From: Aralia elata
Lineage: Eukaryota > Streptophyta > Magnoliopsida > Apiales > Araliaceae
Assembly (NCBI GenBank): GCA_034770075.1
Contig: CM068379.1
Coordinates: forward strand, 20,521,506-20,585,505
Length of the DNA stretch: 64,000 bases
Reading direction: 5' to 3'
Positions 34,641 to 47,380 of this stretch are shown here, in pieces; the first letter of the stretch is position 1, and each line of letters begins with the position of its first letter. The position numbers were made by a program, and so were the translations under genes. The notes beneath the pieces are model-generated. The model worked only from the letters and a program-made list of their open reading frames with translations, made no database searches and was not told the DNA's origin.

Positions 34641-35848
34641 TTGCTTAGTCAGGCTAATTAAAATATAGCTCGACACCTCATGCATCCTCCAATCCTCCTC
34701 ATGCTTCATTTCCTACTCTCTTTTCTTTTTTCTTTTTTTAACTACTTAGCATAGTTTCATAATACATATATTACATACATCACATATACGTATATACATA
34801 ATACATTATTACATATATACATATATTACATTATACCAATTAATGTATTATAATGACATATCCCTCAATACAAACGGAATTAATTCATTTAATAAAATAA
34901 CACATTTAGTGTAGTGAACTAATTAAAATAATTAATATGCAATTAATAATTTTAATTCACTTATTTAATGTATACAATCAATTTTGTATAATTAAATATA
35001 ATCATCTCCTTCCTTCCATAAATTGTTTTCAACAATGTATTTATATTAAAAATATATAATTTAATATACATTTCATCCTTTTAGACATTGCTTAATGACT
35101 CTTTGTAGCCTAATAACTTCACGGCTCATGCTTGATAGGAATAAATCATTAGCATGGCTATTTCTCATTTCATAACATATACCTTAATTATGTATATACG
35201 TATTACATAATACACACATTACATTGTATTCCAATACACATTATACATTATTCCCATAAAACTTAAATAAATTATACAATCTATATTGTATAATTAATTT
35301 AATTTTCTCCTTCTCTCCATAAATTGTTTTCAAACAATTTATGTATATATGAAATATATAATTTAATATATTTTATTCTTTATTCAAATTATGCATTTTA
35401 ATTTACTAACTAAATACCAATATAAAAATCATATATATTGGATTTCATCACACATTTTTAATTTACGTCCATTTGGTATAATATTAAATATTATACCATT
35501 ACTCATGTTATATTTAATTATAATAACATAACTATCATCATTAATTAAATAAATTTTATTATTCAATAAAATAAACATTTTAATCCACAAATTTTCAATT
35601 AGTGAATTAATTTACTCATTTCATTTTGTAGCTAATTTAAGCTAACTTATTTAATAGTTTTATTAACTATTAAATATAACTTTTCAAATACATGCATATT
35701 TTTCATATTTATATATACATTTAACTATTCATACCAAATCACATAACACATATACACATCATAATATCCATAAAAATTTATTTTATTAGATATTTACATC
35801 GAAAACCTAATTACAAGGCTATTCGATTTCTCGGGTCGTCACAGATAG

Positions 35849-38403
35849 GCTCTACGACCATAGAGTTTTGGGACTCTACGATAGCGGGGTTTGATGCGGA
35901 AGGGTCAGAAGTAAACAGAAATGTAAGGTCTGGGAACCCTACGATCTGTGAAGAAATACCTTCAGTAGATTGGTGCTCTCCATTCGTAGTGTTTAGCCCT
36001 ACGAATGCTTCATGCCGCAGATTTTCCTCATCTTCTTTCTTTTTAGCAAGTGTTGCTTCGACCTTACTTAGAAAAGAGGATACATAGCTCTCGAACATAT
36101 TGGGTGGATATCCAGAGGATGATGATTCAGCTTCACTGACATATGTGATCTTCAATCTTCCAAAATTGATCACATAAGGGTGACGAAGAGCAATAACCCT
36201 CACATCTGGATAATGTTTAAAAGTCCATGAGTTCTAACTGAGATCATTTAGCACTTAGGCTTTGAAAAAAGGTAGAAAGCAGTAAAGTGAATCATCAAAA
36301 TCAACTCTATGATGTCTTCCATCATTTACCTCGACCTCCCCTTTATCACCACCAAGATCTAACACAATAATATTCTATTTGGACCCTAACCCTTCTTTAA
36401 ATGTGGAGGGAATAGAATGTATCTCCATTTGAATGTCTTCATTATCTCCCACCTTACCATTATTTTTGGCATTCTCCATCTCAGTATTTTTTGCATTAGG
36501 AATTTCTTCTATTGAGGAATGATCCCCCCCCCCCCGGGTGATTAGTTGCATATAAGGGTTCTGACAAAACATTGGTGATATATATATATAGGTGAGTAGG
36601 GAGGCAAACTTTCTCCAACCCGGTCTTCTGTAAGAACTGGCTTTTCAGCCTCACCTACCTTTGTCACTACAAGATAATCATCAAAAGATTCTCTTGTTTA
36701 TCAACTGGAGAGGGTTGGGTTTAGTAACTTTAGACTTCTTGGCCTCAGTCTCCCCCTCAACAGTTGACATTTTGATTTCCTTAAACACTTTAACCTTTTT
36801 CACCATCTTCTTTTTAATACTTTTCTTTTTCACCATCTTTTTCAGCCTCTTTCCTTGAGTTTGTGGCTCAGGCTCAGAGGCTTTCCTAACCATCTTACTT
36901 GTAGGCTCTAGCTTAATAGCCTTCCCAGCCGTCTCTTCAGTCTACTCTACGATCGGAGTCTTTATGTTTGACTCTACGATCGTTTCATTATTTTCTCCTT
37001 CATCAAGCAAAGCCATCTTCCTTTTCTTTTTGTTTTTTTCTTTAATTATTTTGAGAGCCCCTTCCCTTTCATTCTTCCGTGCCTCTTGATAAATTGCAGT
37101 TGTGTCTGCAAATAACTCACAATTTGTCAATACAGGTGTCGTGGTAGTGACTTTCTTCAATCTTTTAAACTTCTTGGTTGGCTCCTTTACAACAACTTCT
37201 GTTTGAGCTTTTTCTGCAATAACTTCTTTTTCTATTTCTTTGTTTTCCTCCTTCTCAGGTGCATTCTTCTTCATTCTATACTTTTTGGCTTTAAGTTTGG
37301 TGGCTTTCATTTTCATCTTTTTGGGTTTCTCAGTTGTACAGGACAAATTAATAGAGGCCTCAAGAGTGGCTTACCCCTGTGATTCTTCTTCATTCTCATC
37401 AACTACCTTCCTCTTCTTTACAACCTTTGTTGGTTTCTGGACCACAATAATGGTCTTTTCACTACCCTTTGATTGTTTAGACTTGTTGATTTCTACTAGA
37501 TTCCTCTTCTAGTGCTCAAATAGCTTCTTTGTGATCTTCTTGTTGATAGTAAGGGCTGAACTCTTTATCCCAAATATGTTTCTTCAGCATCTTCTACGAG
37601 ATGGTGTTTATGAATATCCCAAAGAACATCCTGGGAAGTGGCTTTCCCTCTTTCTTTCTCTTGGCAACATCATTAAACCACTTTACTATCCAGTGGTATA
37701 TGATTATCCCCAAATTCACTTTTACCTCCATAGTGATGGCAGTCATAATCAACAACTAAAGATCATTAATGGAGTCGTGTTCAGAGTTCTTACACAGTAT
37801 ACACTTTCCCACAGTATCTGTCAAAAATTCAAAACTCTGTGCAAAGTATTCTTCTTTAGACCCTTAGCATCTGGGTTCTTCTTCTTGAAACCCATAAAGT
37901 CCAGTCCTTTCTTATTATCAATATTTTAAAAATCAGTGATGCCCTCATAAAGCAGTTCTAGGGCAATTCCTACTTCAATAGGTTCAACAATATCTGTGTG
38001 ATGCCCTTGACCTTGGTCTTAATCATTCCATCAGTATGAGTTCCATTTAGGTAGAATTTCTCAACAAGCTTGGCGCACATTAGTGCTTTCGCTCAGCACG
38101 ATCTCCAGTTCAGCAGTTCAAAGAAATTTAAGGATTGTGAGAAAATAAGTGTCAACTCCTTTGAATTGATGGAAGCAAAGTTGATTTCTAGGTACGATCT
38201 AACTGTTGAGATGATTTCAGTAAAACATTTGAGCTAAAATGAAGAGATTTAAAGTTATGATCTTAGAAATCATAGAGTAAAAAAGTAGAGGTCGTGAGAA
38301 GGTAAAGTAAGAGAGAAAAAACACAAGTGTAAATGAACCAGTGAAAAATTAAAAGTTAAAATTTGAAAATATATGTACTTCCCTCTATTTTCTGCTAAGT
38401 GGG
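35849..38403 (-). pseudogene. 5' and middle part of the extra ORF of the SIRE-like element
   Basis: Reverse frames interrupted by stops. Near 37730-37560 a stretch reads VNLGIIIYHWIVKWFNDVAK and GKPLPRMFFGIFINTIS, resembling the 'putative plant transposon protein' domain. Then come very Lys-rich blocks (for example MKMKATKLKAKKYRMKK at about 37320-37260 and 36893-36681), and at 36203-35849 a Ser-rich part ending in short IVES/MVVEP units. It sits after pol in the element and is joined to 31338 across the solo LTR. Part of it next to 38404 may have been lost with the insertion there. Confidence 0.6.
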
Positions 38404-41400
38404 TGTGACGACCCGAGAAATCATATAGCCTTATAATTAGGTTTTCGATGTAAATATCTAATAAAATAAATTTTATGAATATTATTATGTGTAAATGTGT
38501 TGTTATGTGATTTAAGGTCGATTAATGACCTATTTTACGTGTTACGTGATTATGTATGAGTTTTGAGATTTTTAGAAGAAAATAAAATTTTCTGAGAAAA
38601 ACGTTAAAACACTATTCATAAAACGCTGAAATCATTTTTCTGTGTGTTTTTGAGAAATTTTGAATTACGTAATAGTATTTATGTAGGGAAGATAGATGAT
38701 ATCTTTAATAAAAGTTTTTCGAAAAAAAGACGAAAAATAAATATTCATGCTAAAAACGCCTTTTCTGTTTTTTGATTTTTTTTAAGAACGTCATAGTGTT
38801 TATATGATGTCACGAGATGTAATCTCTAATAAAATTCGAAAACGAATTTCACGGTTTTTCAACTTGTCGACTGAATTTCCGAGAATAATACGAGTATAAT
38901 ACGAATTATTATGCGAGTAAAATACGAGAATAATTCAAGTATAATATGAAAATTATACGGTAGAAATACGAAAGTTAAAGTCAACGATTATGACTAACTA
39001 ACTAGTTGGAGTAACCGAATTAGGGAAAGAAAACCTAGTTAAACTAACTTAGTAGTAATTCAATCTAAGTGAAGTATATTGGACCAATCAAAGGGAGAGC
39101 TTATGGAAAGTCTTAGCAAGTAAGCAAAAAAGGGACAAGTGTCAGTTTCTAACATTAAGGATGTCGGATAATTGAAAAGGCAAAAAGGAAATGGGAAGGG
39201 GGGATGGCCGGGTAGGAGTGGTGGGGGTCCAAAGGAGTGACTCACTTTCCATTTATGGAAAGTTTTTATCCAAAGGAGGTAAGCTATTTAATGCATGTCT
39301 CCCCCATCCATTTTTGTTTGAACCAAACAAGGCCTTAAGCAATCATTTGATCCCCTAACCTTATATGAGTTGGCTTAACCCTAGAGCATGGTTAGGTTAG
39401 TTGTAGGATCATCCAACACTTCGTCTTTTTCTTTCATTCTTCATTTCAAAAGCAAAAGAAAAAAGAGAGGAGAGCAAGAACTTGAGAGTAATATTGAGAG
39501 AGAAAAGAAAGCAAGAGAGAAAGAGAGAGCTTGGATGGAAGGCGCAAGAGGAGGAGAAGAGAACAAGTAAGCTTTAATCCTTGATCATAAGCTAAGAAGG
39601 AGAAGAAGAACACAAAAGGTAAGCATAAAACTCTAAAACTCCAAAAAAAAAATTATTTTTCTTAAAAGCTTAATTAGTTGTTGGTGATTGTTGTTAATGG
39701 AAGATCATGAAGGATCTTGGAGTAATAAGGAGATGTATGGTTTAAATATCTTAAACTACTTGTTAATATGCATGAAAAGAGGAACAAAGTAATAAAAAAA
39801 CACAAAACCTAAGTATAAAGAATGGAAAATGGAATTAGTGGACTATTTTGGGGCACTTTTTGTGTGGTATTCCAAATCCAAAAATTAAGTTGAAGGGTTT
39901 TGTGTTATGCTCTTCGGAGTTACGAACACCACCCAATTGAAATGAAAGTAAAAGCTTGTGTAACGAAGTTATGGCGAATTTTTTTTGTAAAACTAGTTAA
40001 AAGCTAAAAATAACTAGTGTGATCCTAATTTTTGAATAGATTTCTGTTCCTTTTGGCTTATTGGAAATTTTTTCTATTTTAGGGGTTATGTAGTATGTTG
40101 AATAAGGAGTCCGTAGACGTAAGATTGACCTCATTCTGAGTCCGGAGGAGGGAGTTATGCCCTTCGGAACGAGACTAGTCAAATCTGCCAAAAACAGAAA
40201 GTTAGTCGTCAAGAGGTTTTTGGGGCCACTGTTCCAGCCTGAAAATGGGTCTGGAAAAATATTCCACCCAAAGAGATTTGTAGTAGATGTTATAAGGAAG
40301 AAAATGACGCAAGAACGGACTAATTCCGACTTATAACAACCAAGTTATGAGGTTTGGAAGGAGGGGGTCAGAACAATCAAGAAAGACATGTTATGCAACG
40401 CCGCGCTACGTGGTGCGTGTCAAAGCATGTTGACGGATGCTGAGTGACGTGGTGCACGTCGAGGTGTGTTGGGCGACGTTGTGTGGCGTCGTGCATGTCA
40501 CGGGCATGTTATCGTGCCGTGTCGCAACGACATGCAATATTTTGACAATTGTTCTAAACTATTCCAACTTAAGAATAAAAATAGTAATAATAAAAAATAA
40601 TAATAATAAATATTATAAAATAAATACTAATGGATATAAACCATCATAAGGAGTCGTTAAGAGGGTCGTGACGTTCCCGAACGCCGCGACGCTATAACAC
40701 ATTTTTGAAAGGTTGTTATGCTATTTAAATTATAAAACGCGAACAACATAAAATGAGTAATTTTGTAACGTAAACCAATATATGAAGTCATTATGTGGCT
40801 AATTGGTATATTATCGTTAATTAAATTGTGTACGACAATTGAAGGAAGATTTAGCGTATTAATTAAAGAACACTTCAGGCAAGTTTCCTAACCTGTGCAA
40901 AATTATATTTTGTGCAAGTTTTCTTACTCTAATTCAATGTGCGTATTAAATGCAAGTTTTCTGAACTTACTCAAATTTCGTAATTGAGCAAGTTTCCTAT
41001 CTTGTACAAATTTGTTTATTGTGCAAGTATTGTATGACATTGTGCATTTTATTTTTTGTCCAAGACATGCGTTTAGACTGTGGAATTTCATTTGCTATAT
41101 GAAATTCATCGTATTATGTGTTATGAACTATGGAAATGAGTTATCGTCATTCGATTCGGCCTAACTCAATTTGTTGAGCTATTCTAGTCGAAATATTTAT
41201 TGTTGAGATATGAATTATAATAATTCTTGAATTATGATAGGATGACAGTGCCAAATCAAATAATTTGGGCAAGTATTAGTATGTACTGCACCCCGTGCAA
41301 TAATGTGTTATGTGAGTAAATATTGTTGATGTTTAAAAATAAAAGGAATTTAATTCATTCCTGTTTATTCAAGCTGCTTCATAACTATTGTTTAGTTATC

Positions 41401-41806
41401 GAAGTTTTCATAGAACGAATATTTGGTCTTGATTTTGTTGTTTGTTCAACCGTTATGACTTGTTGAGCAATTAAATATTCACTCTTGCAAAATTTTAAAA
41501 TCTTAATTTGCAATTAGAGCAGAAGGACCTAAAGGGTCAGAAGAAGTTAACGGAAAGGAATACGCTAAGGAAGAAGACTTAATTGTATAGATGTATGCAA
41601 CGTAATTTAATTGTAATATTTTTAATGATATATTATTCATTTGTATTATAATTTGAAGATATAAAGGTATTAGAACCTAGGATTAAAAGAGATATGATGT
41701 AATAATATTGTAATTACATTTATGTCATTAAGATTTTGTTGCACGGGTAGTACCGTGACGCACCGGACACGGGTTTGAAGGTAGATCCGGATTCGGGGGC
41801 ATTACA
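38404..41806 (+). repeat. 5' LTR of the non-autonomous element, 3.4 kb
   Basis: Begins TGTGACGACCCGAG and ends GGATTCGGGGGCATTACA. Ends match the solo LTR 31339-35843. The middle contains a purine-rich AGAGAGAAAG tract near 39480-39560 and a G+C-rich patch at about 40398-40510 with many GCG, CGTGG and GACG words. Small ORFs across it have no recognisable domain. Confidence 0.9.
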
Positions 41807-41808
41807 GT

Positions 41809-41820
41809 TGGTATCAGAGC
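41809..41820 (+). promoter_or_regulatory. tRNA-Met primer-binding site
   Basis: TGGTATCAGAGC lies two bases after the LTR end and is the classic complement of initiator tRNA-Met. It identifies 38404-41806 as a 5' LTR and sets the element on the plus strand. Confidence 0.92.
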
Positions 41821-44142
41821 TGATAGGTTATAAACCTTAGGTAAAGGTACCTTAGGTTATAATCTTAGAAAAGAAAGATAAAAATAACAACGATGATAAG
41901 AATAAACTCGAAAAGAATTTAAGTAATAATAATCGAATTTAGAAAATTCATAAATAAGGAATTAAGATATAAACGAGAAGATTCAAAGAAGAATCTTGAA
42001 GAGTTGTAAATGATAAAATACGGATTAAAGAAAATTTGTATTGAGCAAAGAGAAAAGTAGGATTTTTTGGGATTTCAATTGAGGACTCATGTGGTAGCTG
42101 AGTTGATCAAACCTTTGTATGGGCAGAGGATTTGTGACCACTTAGTTTAACACATTGATAATCATTGAAATCATGTGTCGCGCTATCCGTTATATATATG
42201 GTGAGAAGGTGATTCTTCTCTCCTATGTATACCTGATAGTTAGGATTGAGGAATGTTAAGGTTAGGTGCGAGTTCTTAAAACTCATACTTATGGTAAGTT
42301 CGTGACTCTTAGTAGTATGATAGGTTTTTGAACCCATAGGCATATGGACAGTTCTTGATTGGTTCTTAAACTACATGTTACTATGACAAGTTCTTAAACT
42401 CATATTATTATGGTAAGTTCCTGAACTCATAATGTGTGGTAAGTTTGATGAACAGTGTTGTGAGGAAGGTCATAGAGTGAGATCTAAGAATTCTCTGTGA
42501 ATGGCAAACATTAATGGAATCAAAAAGTGAATAGAGTTATTATGTATAGGAAGAATAAGAGAAATTGGAGATGATTAAGGATTATATGGGTATTCCAAAT
42601 CTTCTAGCTATGCTAGATTTCGAGATTTATTGACATCGTACTGATAATAACATTTTTGAAAGATATTGGATTAGATTATTGAACCAATAAGTTTTAAAAG
42701 TTCTATTATTCATTTATCTATGCTAATTATTTGAGCTAGATAAAATTGATTTGAAAAACACCAAAATGTATTTTAAAATTGTCAACGCACCATTTAAAAT
42801 ATGGTGTCGATATGACAAATGATGGAATCATCAACGCACGGTAAAATGTTACGGTATGATCATATAATCATCAACGCACTATTACATGATGCGGTATGAG
42901 AAAGTCATAAAATGATTTTCAGTTTACATGAACTATTTTATGAAGTATGTCAATGCCAACTGTTTCGGCTAGGCAAAAATTAATTTTTGAAAATATCAAA
43001 ATGTATTTTTAAAATCGTCATCACACCATGGTGTGAATATAACAAACGATTGAGTCGTCAATGCAATCTCACCTAGTGTGGATGTGATCATAGAATCGTT
43101 AACCCATTATGGTATGTTGTAGTATGACAAAGTCATAAAAATGATTTTTGAGTTTATGAAAACTATGTAAAAAGGATAAGTCAATGCCAATTGAGTTGGC
43201 CAGACAAAAAATTCGTTTGATGTCCAAACTGTTAATATAAGTCTAAGCTATTTGGTTCAGCTAGACGAATGTTAAAATATGTTTATGAAATTCAAACATT
43301 CTTTGAGAATCTATGCTAAACCAAATTGTTTTGGTGCGGAATCTTGTACTAAGTCTGAGGTGAACAACCCTATTATTGGGATATTTTACGTTAGAAAAAT
43401 CCCGACAGACCCATGAGGTGGTCAAATAAACGGATATAGTCGTTTAGTTAGAATGTTGTGCACAACGTCAGAATACAATAGGGTGATCCCCTAAAGTACA
43501 AACAAAGGAAGTTTACTATCGTTGTGATTGTAAACAAGCCTAGCAAAGAATGTTTATAGTCTTAGTGATTGTTAAACTTCTATTCGTGGGTTGCAGTGGG
43601 GATACCCACTAAACCTAGTGATGAGTTCATGGTCTTTATGACCCTTCAGCATAATATAAAAAGTTTTTTTTAAAAGGAATCTTTTAAATTCCTAATTATT
43701 CATATTGCTTCACAATTATTAAACAATTGTTGAAGACTCTTGAAAGATATTTCGAAATTCTGAAAATTGGATGTTTAGAAGGAATGAATTCTATAGAGGA
43801 AAGCGATCATAGAATGTGATGATCGAAGAGAGATCCTCAAAGGAAGAAAGAGTTGAGTAACCATTAGAGTGAGAATGTAATCGAATATGATTAAATAATG
43901 GTTTATTTGATAACCTAGTTTTGCTAAATAAGATGAGTAGAGATGATTATACTGTAATTTCGACGGCGAAATTCTTATAAGAAGGAGTGAATGTAATATC
44001 CCAGAATTTTTTTCCAAATAAGAAAAAGAATATTATAAATGTAAATGAAGATGTTATTTTCAGGTTGAGGATACGTAGTTGATGAAAGAATTCTGAGGAT
44101 TAGAATAATATTATGTTGGTGATTCCAGTGACTGAATCCTTA
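41821..44142 (+). other. Non-coding interior of the long-LTR element
   Basis: No gag, protease or polymerase motif in any frame. It includes repeated pieces: GTTCTTAAACTCAT-type words at about 42270-42440, and a unit of about 236 bases with AAAATGTATTTTAAAAT and ATGGTGT words at about 42725-43250 in two to three imperfect copies. Only the ends needed for reverse transcription (primer site and polypurine tract) look conserved. Confidence 0.7.
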
Positions 44143-44156
44143 TAAGAGGGGAAAAA
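44143..44156 (+). promoter_or_regulatory. Polypurine tract of the long-LTR element
   Basis: TAAGAGGGGAAAAA ends exactly at the truncated 3' LTR (TGTGACGACCC at 44157). Confidence 0.85.
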
Positions 44157-44420
44157 TGTGACGACCCAAGAAATCATATAGCCTTGTAATTAGGTTTTTG
44201 ATGTAAATATCTAATAAAATAAATTTTATGGATATTATTATGTGTAAATGTGTTGTTATGTGATTTAAGGTCGATTAATGACCTATTTTACGTGTTACGT
44301 GATTATGTATGCGTTTTTAGATTTTTAGAAGAAAATAAAATTTTCTGAGAAAAACGCTAAAACACTATTCATAAAACGCAAAAATCGTTTTTCTGTGTGT
44401 TTTTGAGAAATTTTGAATTA

Positions 44421-45200
44421 TATTGAGCACTGGTTTCATCCTTAGAGGTCAAAAAGAAAACCCAAATGAATCTTGTATAGTCATCCACTATGGCCAATGT
44501 GTATCTCTTTCCTCCAAGACCAACAATTAGTATAGGCCCAAATAAGTTCATATGCAGAAGATGTAGTGGCCTAGTGTTAGAATTAATTATCTTATTTTTG
44601 AATTGGACTTTGGTTTGCTTCCATACCTGATATTCTTTGCAAGGTTTCTCTTTGATGAAATTCAGCTTAAGTAGACCAGAGGCTAAGTCCTTGGAGACCA
44701 ACTTGGACATGTTCTTGAAGTTCAAATGTGAGAGTTTTCTATACAATAACCAGCTAACATCTTTTGAGGATTTGGCAAAGAAGCAAGTAATTTTAGTTAA
44801 GCTCAGCTTTGCTTGATTCACCACATATAAATTTTCATCTCCAGTTCCAGTTAGCTTTACTGAGTTTGTCTCTAGGTCTCTTATTTGACATTGGTTGTTG
44901 CGAAAGATAACTTGGTGTCCTTTGTCATATAATTAACTGATGTTAGGAAGAATGTGCTTCAAACCTTCCACAAATGCTACTTTGATGAATGATACAACAC
45001 CATTTTCCCTATGGTGCCATAACCTCTAGTTCTTCAAGAATTGTTATCTCCAAAGATAACAACAAGTCCTTCTTTTTCCTTGAAATTTGACAATAAAGCC
45101 TTATTTCTAGTCATATATCTTGAGCATCCACTATCTAAGTACTAAATTGATGAAGTGGTGCTTTTGTCCTGAAAATAAAATCAAACTTCACTTTGGTACT
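44421..45200 (-). pseudogene. Pre-integrase and start of integrase (SIRE-like copia)
   Basis: On the minus strand the frame from 44824 reads YRKLSHLNFKNMSKLVSKD, then KPCKEYQVWKQTK and RPLHLLHMNLFGPI, then GGKRYTLAIVDDYTRFIWVF. This is the copia GAG-pre-integrase zinc region and the start of the integrase core. Two key residues are changed: a His of the HHCC finger is Tyr (LYRKLSH) and the first catalytic Asp (usually MDLFGP) is Asn. The frame ends at the junction with the truncated LTR at 44420; codons read beyond it are not copia. Upstream to 45200 the link to gag is broken by stops. Non-functional. Confidence 0.85.
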
Positions 45201-45241
45201 CATATTTGTTTGGGTCCTACTTGGTTAGTTCTTTTGGGAAC

Positions 45242-47225
45242 CTACACTTGCCTAATCTTAGGCCTCAGATAAATAGGATATGCATTAAAATCACACGTAA
45301 CAGCAATATGTCCATAATAATGACAGTTATAGCATATAGTATGATGCATGCTTTTGTATGTGTGTTTGGATTTCTTCTTTTCAGGGACACGTGTGGGGAA
45401 AAGGAACCTCTTGCCTTTCTTCTTGGCAAAAACTCTTTCTGTTTTCACATTGTTCTATAATTTTGAGGTCTCGTATGGTAGAAGTCAACTCTACGACTCT
45501 TGCCAAATTGGTTCGTAAAGTGAGTATACACAGACTATATGATCCTTCAAGGCTTGAATGCAGTTTTGGCTTTACCCTACGATTTCTAAAATTTTAGACC
45601 ATTGTGATTGGTTGCTCTTAGGGATCACAATCTAATCAGTAGAAAACGTAGAGCTTTGAATAGTAGGCTCAACTATCTGTGTAGATTTTACAAATACAAT
45701 ACTTTTATGTGAAGTAGAAATATTGTTATTATTAGTCTCTAAGCTTGTACCCACACTACAATCTGAGGATAAGTCCTCAAATCCCAAACCTGATCTATCT
45801 GAGCTACATCTTTGACTAGTTATCAGGGAGTCCATTGAATAAGAAGACATATTCCAAGTAGAAAGTATCTTTTCAAGCTCCTCAATCTTGGAGACAAGAA
45901 TTAACTGTGTCTGTGCAGACTGCTTAATGATGTTTCTTAAGTTCTCATTCTCAGACTCAAGTTTGAAGAGAGAATAAGTAGTTTCTTGAATTGTTTCCAA
46001 TTCAAGTTGTACTCTTTCTTTCTCCTTCTAATGTAGAGAATGATCCCTAGATAGTAACCTAAACCACTTCATGTATTTATGCAACTCTGATGTAATATCA
46101 CATAAAGTAGTTCTTAAATCAGATATATCAATATCATGAGAGTCAAAATCAAATACCTCACTGATATCAATTTCTTGATGAGAGCTTCAATGGCCATGAG
46201 ACAGAGGTTTTCCCTCTGCGGCCCTTCATCATCACTTGACTTGCATCAGAGTCACTCTCATTGTCACTCCAAGAGCCTTCAGCTACCAGACCCTTGTCTT
46301 TCTTCTGAAACTTCTTATATGCCTTCTTGTTCTTCTTGATATACCCTTTCATCTTATCTTTATTGAGCTCCTCTTTTAGTGGCTTGGTGCACTCAGTAAT
46401 ATAGTGATCAGGCTTCTTGTAGTTATAGCACAGGTCTTTGGAGGAGTCTCTTCTTTTACTGTTGTTGTCGGTTCTTCTGTAGTTGTTGCTCCTTCCTTTC
46501 TTCATGAACTTCCTGAATTTTCTAGCTAGTAAGGCCAAATCCTCATCGTCATCTTTAACATCACTATCATCTTCTATATATGCTTTGGAGGAGACCTCAG
46601 TTGCTTTAAGAGCTACACCCTTATCATTCTTCATAGTTTATGTTGTTGTTTTTCTGCTCTCTGATTTAGCTCCAGCTCATATGTCAACAAGTTTCCATAG
46701 AGCTTTTGCATAGTTATCTTATGGAGATTTTTAGATTCTCTAATGGCAGTGGTATTTGCATCCCATTTGCTAGGCAGTGCTCTCATGAACTTGATGTTGA
46801 TATTTTTGTTGGGATAAACTTTTCTAAATGCTTTAAGTGAGTTAAGCAAGATGTTAAAGCTCTCATAGGCTGCTGTAATGTCTTCTCCGGCATTGTGAGA
46901 AAACATTTCATACTGTTATGTAAGGAGAGACTACTTGTTTTTTCTAACTTCCTCTGTTCCTTCATGCATTATAAGGAGTGCTTCCCACACCTCCTTTGGC
47001 TGTTTTATAGTTGACCACATTCTCAAATAGCTCATCTTTAAGAGCTATGAACATGATATTTTTAGCTCTTTTGTCAAGAGCTACAAGCTTTTTTTCATTC
47101 TCAGTCCATTCTTCTCTCTGCTTGATTGGAACTTTGTTAGGATCTTCTAGAGGAGGAGTAAACTTTGTAGGTATATATGGTTCATTAAGCACAACATCAA
47201 ATAGCTCATTAGTAATGACATCCAT
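45242..47225 (-). pseudogene. Gag of the SIRE-like copia element
   Basis: Starts at about 47225 with a UBN2-type gag (WTENEKKLVALDKRAKNIMF, KDELFENVVNYKTAK). A small frameshift near 46985 moves the reading from AKGGVG to EVWEALLIMHEG. It continues through FNILLNSLKAFRKVYPNKNI and a stop near 46631. A degenerate zinc knuckle follows (CYNYKKPDHYITEC, the second Cys replaced by Tyr), then Lys/Asp/Ser-rich stretches, a coiled coil (46000-45632) and a second, well-formed knuckle CYNCHYYGHIAVTC near 45340. Two knuckles this far apart fit the SIRE lineage. Broken into at least five frames. Confidence 0.85.
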
Positions 47226-47368
47226 ATAGGCATGTATTCGAACTTTCTAATTAGCAAATTTATCTTTATTATACATGGATGGCTTATTTCTACCACCAAA
47301 CTCAAAACTTATTTTGTTAAGTGTCACGGATCTACTCAAGTTGTAAAGCTAGTTCAGATGAGAACAAA

Positions 47369-47380
47369 GCTCTAATACCA
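47369..47380 (-). promoter_or_regulatory. Primer-binding site of the SIRE-like element
   Basis: On the minus strand TGGTATTAGAGC lies two bases after the LTR end. It differs from the tRNA-Met complement by one base and matches the usual copia primer site. Confidence 0.85.

Larger units (their letters stand above)
31339..35843 (-). mobile_element. Solo LTR of a Tekay-like family, with perfect 5-bp duplication
   Basis: 4505 bases from TGTAATGCCCCC to GGGTCGTCACA, flanked by GATAG on both sides (31334-31338 and 35844-35848). In element orientation its two ends match those of the LTR at 38404-41806 (start TGTGACGACCCGAG, end GGGGGCATTACA), while the middle is diverged. No primer site, polypurine tract or interior is attached, so it is a solo LTR left by recombination between the two LTRs of a full element. 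It contains a later TIR element (33711-34640); without it the LTR is about 3.6 kb. Two G+C-rich hairpin patches lie at 32578-32630 and 32808-32862. Confidence 0.92.
38404..44420 (+). mobile_element. Non-autonomous long-LTR gypsy element, 3' LTR truncated
   Basis: 5' LTR 38404-41806, primer site 41809-41820, interior of about 2.3 kb without coding capacity, polypurine tract 44143-44156, and only the first 264 bases of the 3' LTR (44157-44420). The 3' LTR stops inside TTTTGAATTA and the next base is SIRE-like integrase sequence. A deletion therefore removed the rest of this LTR together with the neighbouring part of the SIRE-like pol. LTR ends and primer site resemble Tekay-like families. With no gag or pol it fits the LARD type. 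The shared 260 LTR bases differ at about a dozen sites. Confidence 0.85.
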
